64,000 nt of DNA from Natronomonas salsuginis (GTDB lineage: Archaea > Halobacteriota > Halobacteria > Halobacteriales > Haloarculaceae). This document shows positions 23,401-35,400 of this stretch, in pieces. The notes beneath the pieces were generated by a model. The model saw nothing but the letters and a program-made list of their open reading frames with translations, did not search any database and had not been told where the DNA came from. The DNA is taken from NCBI RefSeq assembly GCF_005239135.1, contig NZ_QKNX01000007.1, positions 54,402 to 118,401 on the forward strand, given 5' to 3'. Every line of letters begins with the position of its first letter. Within the stretch, counting starts at the first letter, position 1. Both the position numbers and the translations under genes were made by a program.

Positions 23401-26400
23401 GGTGAGTGTCGCGGTCCCCGTCTCGTTCGTCACGGCCGTGGCGTTGTCGAGGCTGGTGAGACCTCCGGTATCCTGAACGCTGACGACGAGCCCTGCTGCC
23501 GCTCCGGTGCCAGTGTCAGCCGTCGTCACTGTGACCGAAACCGAGACTTGCTCGGACTGGACACCAGTGGCGTTGGTGGCAGTGACCGTATCGACCGTGC
23601 GAGGTGGCTGTTCCGTTCCAGTCGACTGTGCCTGCAAGACCGGATAGCCCCGTGTGACGTTCCACGTAGTCGTGTAGTGTAGCCCATCCATGAACTCAGT
23701 CGCCGCTCGACCCTGCATCTGCGGTGCCGGCGTGGTGTCATCAACAGATCCGTATCCAGTTGCCCCGTCCGGTGTTCCACTTCCTGTCGCATCCGACTGG
23801 GCGGTCGCGCCTCTGTCCCAGTAAGACTCGGAGAGTTGTCCGCCAGAACCAACGAGGCCGCCGGTGCTACCGCTCCCAGTGACCAGCCCGCTGGCGTAGA
23901 CGCGGACGATCTCACCGCTTCCCTGGCCGATGAGCCCGCCTATATTGTCTCCCGACTCAGCGGAGACGTTCCCCTGTGCATATGAATTCTCGATCGTCCC
24001 ATCGCCGGTGTAGCGGCCGATTAGGCCACCGACGTTCCCGCCGCCAGTAGTGCTGACGTCGCCGGTCGACGAGGCGTTCGCCACAACCCTGGTCGACGAC
24101 GTGTGGGTAAGTTGGCCGATGAGGCCACCTACCTTCGTCCCGTGGACAAAATTGCTGTTACCAGAGACACTGACGTCGCCGGTTGCGGAGATGTTTCTCA
24201 CGTCTCCGGCGTTTTGAAGCTCGCCAACGAGCCCGCCAACATACGCGTGAGTTGTACCACCCACCGCCGCGGTGACGTCACCAGTGGCGTGGGCGTCAGA
24301 AACAGTGACGCGGGAACTGAGCCTCGAGATACCGACCAGTCCACCGGTCCCTGTGCTGCCCGAAACGTTGCCCGACGCCGAGACATTCGCAATCGTCGCC
24401 TGCTGGCTGGGGTCGTACTCGCCGATCAGTCCGCCAACGTTGGTGCCGGCGGTGGTGCCGTTCACCTCACCGCTGGCAGTGGCGTCCGTCACGTTAGCCT
24501 GTGCTCGACCGAGGAGCCCGCCAGTACTGTCGGTTCCGGTGACGGTCCCAGACGCACTCACGTCATGCACCGGCGTCGTACTTTGGTGATCACCGATGAG
24601 ACCACCAGCGTACTGGCCAGTCGCGGTGACGTCCCCGGTCGCACTGGCGTTGTTCACCGTGCCGCTACTCTCTCCGACCAGTCCACCGATGGCTTTGTTT
24701 CCAGACGTGTCCACTGCCGCAGTCGAACTGGTAACACTCCCACCGGTGTCGACGTTGCCGACAACACCACCGATTCGGTCGTTTCCGCTGACTGTCCCCG
24801 TGACAGTAACATTCCGAATGGTACCCGCACTGGTCCCGGCTACTACACCGAGGTCGTCGTTCCCGGTGATCGAGGCGTTCTCGATCGTCAGGTTCTGAAT
24901 CGATCCGCTCGACCCAAGCTCGCCGACAAGCCCGCCTCTGTTTGTCCCACTCCGATTGATCGAGAGATTCGAGATCGTGTACCCGTTACCGTCGAGCGTG
25001 CCGGTGAATGCCTCATCGGTGGCACTCGCGACTGCCTCGAAGCCGCTGCCACCGTTCCACGACGACTCACCGGTGGCAGACGCGTCGATACTGGTGTTCA
25101 ACTCGTAGTGATCATCGTGTGCTGCGGTGCTATTGTCGATGGCTTGGAGGTCCGCAAGCGAATCGATCTCGTAGGGATTGCCAGCAGTGCCGTTTCCGCT
25201 GTACACCGCAGTCAACGTGGTGCCGTCTTCGCGGATGAAGGTTCGCGCCGCTCCCTCGTTCACGTCCACTGTCGCGGTCGCCGTGACATTCGGGTCGCTC
25301 ACCGCCTCGAACGTCGGGGTAAATGTCCCAGCGCTTTGTTCGGCGAAGGTGAACGTCGCGGTCCCGTTCTGGTCGGTCAGAGCCGTTTGGCCTTCGAGTT
25401 CGGCGAGACCGTTCGAATCCGAGACGGTGATGAGGTAGCCCGGGCCAACCCGGCTGCCGTTGATCGTCGTGTTGACCTCGACTGTCATCTGTTGTGTCTG
25501 GACGACCGTCGCGGTACTCGCTTCAATGGTGTCGACGGTCGCAAGCAGACTCCCACTTGTGGCAGACTCGCGCTGGAAAATCGGATACGTACTCGTGAGC
25601 TTCCACGGTGACGTGTAGTTCAACGCCGACATGAACGTCGTCGGTGCGCGCCCCTGCATCTCCAGGGCGCGGGTGTCACCGACTGTCCCGTAGCCGGTGG
25701 CTCCAGGCGGTGTACCGCTTCCAGTCGCAGCACTCTGGTTGGTCGCGCCCTTGTCCCAGTAAGCGTCCGAGAGTGTGCCACCGTTGCTCCCGACTATGCC
25801 GCCGACACTGCTGCCGCCCTTGACGCGCCCACTGGCGTACACGCGTGTCGCACCTTCGCTGCTTCTCCCGATAAGCCCGCCCACGTTGTCGCCCGAACTG
25901 GTGACGTCACCGCGCGCGTACGAATCGACAACAGGCCCACCGTTAGCATCGCCGATGAGTCCACCGACGTAGTCACCATCAGCAGAGACGTTGCCTCGTG
26001 CGTACGAGGTCTCGACGCTACCACTGCTGCGGGGAGAACGATACCCGATCAGTCCACCGACGTTGCTCCCAGTAGTCGTGGTGTTGCCTGTCGCGGAGGC
26101 GTTTATCATCTTATGATTTTCGTTACTGTATCGGTCGTGGCGTAAGTGTCCGATCAAACCACCAACACTGTGACCGCTGGCACTCGTGACCTCGCCGCTG
26201 GCGGAGAGATCGGTGAGCTGTCTGGCACCGTCCATGGAGCCTATGAGCCCGCCCACGTACGCATCGTCAGCGCCATCGTACGTCGTGTTAACATTACCGG
26301 TCGCGTGCGCGTCAGATATCGGCGCATTTCCACGTAGCCGCGTACCGTCAACACAAGGATAATATGTATTACCAAACACGTTGGTGGCAGTGGTTTTTCT

Positions 26401-29400
26401 GCAGTCGAAGTCTGTACTCACTTGTCCGATTAGCCCACCGACGTATCTACTAGATGCACTGACATTGCCCGACGCGGTTGCGTTCACCATCTGATGACCT
26501 GCCAGTGCTGGTGATCTTGAAAAACGATCCCCATCATCAGCGTTCAGTCTCCAATGTCCGATTAGTCCACCCACGTTGTCGTCAGATGTGCTCGTCACGT
26601 CACCGCTCGCACTGGCGTTCGTGATATCTGCCGTTGTGTAACCAACGAGACCGCCGACGGTGCCGCCCGAACTGGTGACGTCACCGCGCGCGTACGAGTC
26701 TTCGATGAGCTGTACGCTACCACTGCTGCTGCGATCATGATACCCGATCAGTCCACCGACGTTGCTCCCGGTAGTCGTGGTGTTGCCCGTTGCGGAGACA
26801 TTTATGATGTTATGATTTTGGCTAGTGTAATGCTCGTGGTGTATGTATCCGATCAAACCACCAACCTTGTTACCGCTGGCACTCGTGACCTCGCCGCTGG
26901 CGGAGAGATCGGTGAGCTGTCTGGCACCGTCCATGGAGCCTATGAGCCCGCCCACGTACGCATCGTCAGCGCCATCGTACGTCGTGTTAACATTACCGGT
27001 CGCGTGCGCGTCAGATATCGGCGCATTTCCACGTAGCCGCGTACCGTCAACACAAGGATAATATGTATTACCAAACACGTTGGTGGCAGTGGTTTTTCTG
27101 CAGTCGAAGTCTGTACTCACTTGTCCGATTAGCCCACCGACGTATCTACTAGATGCACTGACATTGCCCGACGCGGTTGCGTTCACCATCTGATGACCTG
27201 CCAGTGCTGGTGATCTTGAAAAACGATCCCCATCATCAGCGTTCAGTCTCCAATGTCCGATTAGTCCACCCACGTTGTCGTCAGATGTGCTCGTCACGTC
27301 ACCGCTCGCACTGGCGTTCGTGATATCTGCCGTTGTGTAACCAACGAGACCGCCGACGGTGCCGCCCGAACTGGTGACGTCACCGCGCGCGTACGAGTCG
27401 GTGATTGGCACCTCACCAGAATGTCCGATGAGCCCGCCGACGTAGCTCTCGATTGCGTCAACGTCGCCGGTCGCCGAGGCGTTCGCCACGACGTAGTCTG
27501 CCGAAGCGCGGTCGAGTTCGCCGAACAGTCCGCCCGCGTACCCGGCTTCACTCGACACGTCGCCGGTCGCGGAGACGTCCGCCACGTTTCCTGCGTCTTG
27601 GAACTCGCCGACGAGCCCACCAGTGTAGTCAGTATTTTCAGCATCCGTCGCGTTGACCGCGCCCGAAGCATGAGCATCAGAGACGGTGATCGGGTTATTA
27701 GAGCTTGACGACGCCTGGCCGACCAATCCGCCGACTCGGTTGCCACTGGCCGACACGTCGCCCGACGCCGAAACGTTCGCGATTGTTGCCGCTAGACTAG
27801 GGTTGTATTGGCCGATCAGTCCGCCCACGTATCCACCAGAGGTGCCGTTCACGGTCCCGCCTGCGGAGGCGTTGATCACGTCAGCCTGCCCCCGGCCGAG
27901 AAGACCACCAACGTAGCTCGTGCCGGTGACGGTCCCGGAGGCGTTCACGTCACTCACCGGCGTCGAACTCTGGTGATCGCCAATGAGCCCGCCTGCGTAC
28001 TGCCCGGTTGCGGTGACCGTCCCGCTCGCGCTGGCGTTGTTCACTGCGCCGCTACTCTCTCCAACCAGTCCACCGATGGACTGGCTGCCGCTTGCAGTTG
28101 CGGTGGTGGTTACACCAGTGACAGTCCCGCTGGCCTCAATCGTCCCGACGAGACCACCAATCCGATCGTTTCCACTGATCGTCCCCGAGGCGGTGATGTT
28201 CTCGACTCTACCATCGTTGATTCCGACTGCTACACCGAGGTCGTTGTTCCCGGTGACAGAGGCGTTCTGGATGGTCAGATTCTGGATTGCTCCGTCGCTG
28301 GTCCCGGCTACTACACCGAGGTCGTCGTTCCCAGTGATCGAGGCATTCTCGATCGTCAGGTTCTGAATCGATCCGCTCGACCCAAGCTCGCCGACAAGCC
28401 CGGCCGTACTCGTATCACTCCGGTTAACCGACAGGTTTGAAATCGCGTGCCCGTTGCCGTCGATCGTACCCTCGAACGACTCTCCGGAAGCACCGCCAAT
28501 CGGCTCGAATCCGCTGCCACCGTTCCACGAGGCGTTGTTCGTCGCTGACGTGTCGATATCATCGGCGAGTCGGTACTGTTCACCACGCGTGGTCGCGTTA
28601 ATGTTGATCGCCTGTAGATCCGCGAGCGAGTCGAGAAGGTACGGCTTCGTGTTCGTCCCCTTCCCGGGGTACGTCGCCGTTAGCTCGGTGCCGTCATCGC
28701 GGGTGTACGTCCGCACCGAGCCCGGATTCACCTTGACCGTCGCACTCGTCGATACAGTCGATTCTCCCGCCGCGCCGAACGTCGGCTCGAACGTCCCATT
28801 GCTCGATTCCGAAAACGTGAACCTTGCAGTGCCGGTTTCGTCGGTCACAGCTCCGGCGTCAACGAGTTCGGTGAGACCGTCCGCGTTGTCGACACGAATT
28901 ACGTAGCCTGCGTCAGCAGGCTCGCCGTCAATCGTCGCGGTAACGTTGATTGTTGTCTGCTCGGTCTGTAGTGCTGTCGTGTCGGAGGCCTCCATCGAGC
29001 CAATAGGCGAGAGCGAGGGCTCGGTCGTGTTCGACTCCCGCTGGAAGACCGGATACGTACTCGTGAGCTTCCACGGCGACGTGTAGTTCAGCGCCTTCAT
29101 GAACGTCGTCGGCGCTCGGCCCTGCATCTTCAGCGCGCGGGTGTCACCGACTGTCCCGTAGCCGGTCGCGCCCTCCGACGAACCGCTTCCAGTCGCAGCA
29201 CTCTGGTTGGTCGCGCCTTTGTCCCAGTAAGCGTCCGAGAGGGCTCCGCTATTGTCTCCGACGAGGCCGCCGACACTGCTACCGCCCTCAACGCGACCGC
29301 TCGCGTACACGCGAGTTACACCTTCGCTGCTTCTCCCGATAAGCCCGCCCACGCTGTCGCCCGAACTGGTGATGTCACCGCGCGCGTACGAGTCGGTGAC

Positions 29401-32400
29401 GGGCCCACCGTTAGCATCGCCGACGAGTCCACCGACGTAGTCACCATCAGCAGAGACGTTGCCTCGTGCGTACGAGGTTTCGACGCTGCCGCTTTCGTGA
29501 CGCCCGATCAATCCGCCAACGTAGATCCCGGAGGTAGTGACATCACCGGTTGCGGAAGCGTTACTGACGACCTGATTGCTGTTTTCCATCTGGAGTCGAC
29601 CGACCAATCCACCGACATAGTTGCCAGTTGCACTGGTAACGTCGCCGGTTGCAGAGACGTTCGTGAGGTCCCTGCTTTCGTGGAAGCGACCAACGAGTCC
29701 GCCCACATGAGCGCTACCACCGCTATTCGTCGTATTGACATCGCCGGTGGCGTGAGCGTCCGACATCGTAACTTCGTCACTGCCCGAGTTCTGGTCTACG
29801 AACCCAATGAGCCCACCAACGTAGGAGCTACCTGCAGAGACGTTGCCTGTCGCCCTGACAGTCCTGACTTCCTCGTTGGAGTGCGCGTCCAAGTATCCCA
29901 CGAGTCCGCCGACTCGCTGTCCATTAGTGGTGACCTCACCACTCGCGCTGGCATTCGTGATCGACGCTCGTGTATTACCGACGAGCCCGCCGACATAATC
30001 TCCAGTAGTCGACACATCCCCAGTCGCCGTGGCGTTCCTGATTCTTCGACCATCCTCGTGGTTCCCGATCAATCCGCCAACGTAGATCCCGGAGGTAGTG
30101 ACATCACCGGTTGCGGAAGCGTTACTGACGACCTGATTGCTATTTTCCATCTGGAGTCGACCGACCAATCCACCGACATAGTTGCCAGTTGCACTGGTAA
30201 CGTCGCCGGTGGCAGAGACGTTCGTGAGGTGCTTGCTTTCGTGGAAGCGACCAACGAGTCCGCCAACATACGCGTTACCACCGCTGTTCGTCGTATTGAC
30301 GTCGCCGGTGGCGTGGGCGTCCGACATCGTAACTTCGTCAAAACCCGAGTTCTGGTCTACGAACCCAATGAGCCCACCAACGTAGGAGCTACCTGCAGAG
30401 ACGTTGCCTGTCGCTTTGACGTTCCTGACTTCCTCGTTGGAGTGCGCCTCCAGTTGTCCCACAAGCCCGCCGACTTCCTGTCCATCAGTGGTGACCTCAC
30501 CGCTCGCGCTGGCGTTCGTGACGGATGCCTGTGTGTAGCCGACGAGCCCACCGACTTTGCCTCCCTCAGTCAGCACATCACCCGTTGCTGTGACATTCCT
30601 GATCGGCCCATCCTGATGACTCCCGACCAGTCCACCAACCCGTCCCCCCGTGGTGCTGACAGCACCACGCGCGTATGAATCGGTAATTATCCCGTTAGAA
30701 GAGCCCATGAGTCCGCCGACCCTGTCTCCCGTGGTGGTGACATCACCAGTTGCGGAAGCGTTACTGACGACCTGATTGCCGTTTTCCATCTGGAGTCGAC
30801 CGACCAATCCACCGACATAGCTGCCAGTTGCACTGGTAACGTCGCCGGTTGCAGAGACGTTCGTGAGGTCCCTGCTTTCGTGGAAGCGACCAACGAGTCC
30901 GCCGACATACGCGTTACCACCGCTGTTCGTCGTATTGACGCCGCCGGTGGCGTGGGCGTCCGACATCGTAACTTCGTTACTGCCGTGGGTCTGGTCCACG
31001 GACCCAATGAGCCCACCAACGTAGGAGCTTCCTGCAGAGACGTTGCCTGTCGCCCTGACTGTCCTGACCTCCTCGTCGGAGTGCGCGTCCAAGTATCCCA
31101 CGAGTCCGCCCACGTATCCACCAGAGGTGCCGTTCACGTCGCCGCTGGCGGAAGCGTTGACCACGCCGGCCTGTGCTCGCCCGATGAGACCACCAGTGTA
31201 GCTGGTTCCGGTGACCGTCCCGGAGGCGTTCACGTCACTCACCGGCGTCGAACTCTGGTGATCGCCGATGAGCCCACCGGCGTACTGCCCGCTCGCGGTG
31301 ACAGTCACACTCGCGCTGACGTTGTTCACTGTCCCTCCAGACGTGACAGCGCCGACGACGCCACCGATTTGTTGGCGGCCCTCGACCGTCCCGGATACGG
31401 TGACGTTCTCGACGGTCCCGGCGCTTTCTCCGACCACCGCACCGATGTATCTGTCACCGACGACCGAAACGTTCGTCAGAGCGAGGTTCCGGACTGCACC
31501 ACCCGATTCCAGTGTACCGATGAACCCGAGCTCGTTTTTTGTAGTCAGACGCTGATCGATCGACAGGTTCGAAATTGTGTGGCCGCCGCCGTCGAGTGAG
31601 CCACTAAATGTGTCGCCGCTGTCGATGCCAAACCGTCCACCGATCGGCGCGAACCCCTTCCCGTGTTCGCTGGGCACGTTCCACGACCGCGTGGCCGAGG
31701 CGTCGAGGTCGGTGCCCAACTGATAATTGTACCCGCGCGTGGTGGCGTTCTTGTTGATCGCCTGCAGATCGACAAGCGAGTCGATGATGTACGGGTCCAC
31801 CGTCGACCCGTTACCGGCGAACGTGCCAGTCTGGACGGTGCCGTTGACCGTGTGGTCCCACGACGCCTGACTCCCGGCAATCGTCGTTGCGCTGGCGTTG
31901 TTCCCCAGCGAGTCTGTCACGGTCACCGCGATCGCTCGCGTCGGGTCCGGGTTCTGTCCGACCACGAACGTTCCCTCGTACGTGCCATCGCCGTCGGTGT
32001 CATCGAGCGTGATCGTGTCGGAACTCGCGTCCAGCGCAGTGACGTCAGCCTCGACCGTTGAGATGGCCCCGGCGTCGGTCACGGTCGTCGTCACCCGGAA
32101 CTCGTCTCCAGCCGAGACCGGCGGGCTACCGGCAATGAGCGACGCAGATAGATCGTCGATCTGCGGCGCAGACGTGTCGACTGAGAGGTCGTTCGACCGA
32201 GTGCCCGTTACCTGGGTGCTGGCGTTCCAGGCGAGGTAGCCGACCTCCTCACCGACGTGAGTGTCACTGTTGTCGACCGGATCCTCCTCCACTCTGACAC
32301 TAACGCTGGTATTGGTCCGGTCGTCGTATCGGAGGTACGATCGTTCACCTCCATTACTCGTTTGCATATCCGCGACGAAACCGGCAGGATACGAGTCGCC

Positions 32401-35400
32401 GAAATTGATGCTGGTCAATTTGTGATTGACACTACCCTTTCTCCCAGCAGTGAAGCCAGTCTCGCCCAGCACCGAATCCCCCTGTTCGATGGCAATGTAC
32501 CCAAGCGTCTCGGTACCGTGTGTTCCCTCAACTCTCCCGCCGGCTTCATCTTCCTCGATCTTCGAGTTGAAGCCGTCCGATCCTACACCGCTGTTCCGCG
32601 TGCTGACTGCGTCCGGGTCGTTGACCGTCTGCGGCTGCGTGAACGCGACGGGATTGCTGAGTGACTCCTCGAACGTGATCGACTGGGATCCGTCATCCTC
32701 ATTCAGCGTAATCGTCCCAGCGGAGACGTTTGTCCCATCATTGAGTGTCGTCGTGCCAGCCTCGGCTACGATGTATGAAACGTTCGCAGCCGGGTGCGCC
32801 TCGTCGTCTTGGACCGACCACTCTTCGACGCGAATCTCGAAGGACGTAGACTGAACGTTCCGAATCCGGGTGTGTCCGCGAAGGTCGTTCGGAGCGACAT
32901 TGCCATCAGAGGTCGACTCCAGCGGCTTTGCGATCACCACCGGGTTCTCGAACGAGCGCGGGAGCCTGACGGTCAGGAAGTCGGTCGTCCCCCCTGGGTT
33001 GACCGTGATCGAGTCGTACACGAGGTTCCCCGGTGGGGTGCCGCCGTTTCCGGCCGCATCGGTCGCGGTGACAGTCACCGACTGAGTCTCCTCGCTCGGA
33101 TCGGGACCGACAGTGAACGTCGCGCTGTACACGTCGTCGGCCGCAGTGGAGTTGGGACCCTCGTCGCTGAGAGTCACCGTTCCTGCATCGAATGCGATCG
33201 CGGAGGCGGTGACCGACTGGATCGAAGACGTGTCCGTCACAGTGGCACTCACCTCGATCGTGTCGTTCGTCGTAACGACTCCGCCGCCATCGACTCGTTT
33301 TATTGTGACGTCGCTGACGTTCGGTGCACCGGTGTCGACCGTGACGGTGCGTTGGGCGGTGATCGCCGAGTCGGCAGTCAGCCCGCCGTACTCGACGAGG
33401 TAGCCTTGAGATTTTTCTTTGTTATCATTCCACCCACCATTGTAATTGATCTCAGCATAGTCTTCATCGAAGTTACCATCGTTCGGCGCGCCAGATACCC
33501 ACCCAGCGTACTCGTCATCTTGTTCGGACCCTGAATCATAGCCTACCCAAAACAGCGTCCCGTTCTCTGGACCGGAGGCCCACGTCCAATTACCCTCCGA
33601 GTCTTTGTCGGATGCACCAATCCATGCGCTATCGCTGAACCGGCTATGGATTTCATCGTCTTCTTGCTCGCTCGTGATTGTCGCAAGGTAGCCTTGGAGC
33701 CCGAGGTGTGACCGGTTCTCGGCGTTTCTCTTGGCTGTTTCCCACGTCGCTCCGTCCGACACGAATTCGTAGTAGTGCCCGTCGTAGGCGGTGACCTGTT
33801 GTTGATTCGCATTCAGCGTGAACCTGATCGGAACCGTTCGATCTGTCCCGTCAGCAGTAGATGCCCCGGTGAATCTGTAGGTGACGGTGCGAAGTACTGC
33901 CTGGAAGTCGTCGGCAGTCACCGTGGCCTGGCTGTCGGCTGAGAGAGTCATCACGCCCGTCGTGTCGTCGTACGTGCTCGTGATACCACGATTGGTGGCG
34001 AGGGTCGTGTTCACCGAGAGGTCATCACTGCTCGGGTCAAAGTCCCCGAGACTCACCGTCACATTGTCGATCGTTCCGCCGTCTGGGTTCGTCAGTGTCA
34101 ACTCGTCGTCGACGAGGTAATCACCACTCGCGGTGGTGTTCGATACCGATCCGGAACTCGTCGTCAGTGTCGGTGCCTCAGTATCGACGGTGACGGTTAC
34201 TCGGGCTGTCGTAGGCGGACTACTGTTAAGCCCGCCGTACTCGACGACATATCCGTAGGATCTATCTTCATCAGTAAGCTCGTCATGCCAATCCCCCCCA
34301 GTACCGTACTGGTTTATCACAATGGCGTCCTCGCTAGCACTATTACCGTTTGGATTTGAGGTACCCCAATCGGTGTACAGCCCGTTTTCGACCGACCCAT
34401 CATCCCTTCCCTGCCAGAATTGTATCCCCTTTTCTGGGCCTGCAATCCACGTCCAGTTTCCTTCCTCGTCTCTATCGGAGGCTCCAATCCATGCTGCGTC
34501 GGATAGCTCCGTTACCGTGGTATCCTCCTGCTCGCTGGTTATCGTCGTCAAGTACCCGGACAATCCGAGATACGATCGTGCGCCAGCCTTCTGCTCGGCA
34601 TCTTGGAACGTCTCCGCTGTCGAGACGTGCTCGTAGAAGTGGCCGGTTGCCGGGAGGTACTCCATATTCTGGCCGGTATCGGTTCCCAGCGTAAACGACA
34701 CATCGAGGTCGCGCGCCGATGCCGTGGCGTCGCCCGAGTAGGTGTAGGTGACCGTTCGCAAAACTGTCTGCATCTCGTCAGCTGACGCGGTCCCGGTGAG
34801 CGTCAATACACCCGTGGAAGTATCGTAACTACTGGTGAGACCGGCATCCGACACTGCAGTGCTGTTCACTGCGAGCGTATCCTCACTCGCGTCGAAGCCT
34901 GACCCGATTGCAACGGTCGCGCCGTCGATCGGTCCACCGTCCGCGTCCGTCACAGTAAGGCTATCGTCGACGACGAATCTGTCGGCCGAGGCCGTGTAAT
35001 TACTCTCGCGCGAACTCGTAGTCACCGCTGGAGGATCGTCGATCGCCGTCACCTTGATATTGAACGTGTGGGGGCCAGACGAACTCCCGTTTCCGTCTGT
35101 AATCTCGAAGCTGAAGCTATCGCTCGCCGACTCGGAGCCGTCGTGGCTGTAGTACAGTCTCCCGTTGTCTATGTTCGCTTGTGTAAACGTCTCAGTTTCA
35201 ACAGCTTCGCCGTCGTCAAGGAGTCCGTTTGCGGATCCGCTCCCGCTTCCATCGACAAACAGTGTGCCATTCAACACACCAACGGTGACGTTGTACGAGA
35301 CTGAATTGCCGTCTGGATCACTCGAATCTAACGAGGCGTTAGTAATTTGGTTTATTTTTGAACCCTCTTCGATTGTCACCTGGACATTACTATTTACGGC

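Noticed and set aside
24103..25611. Plus-strand open frames of up to 502 aa inside the giant gene
   Set aside because: Mirror the repeat structure of the minus-strand gene; translations are scrambled versions of the repeat and lack starts with promoters.
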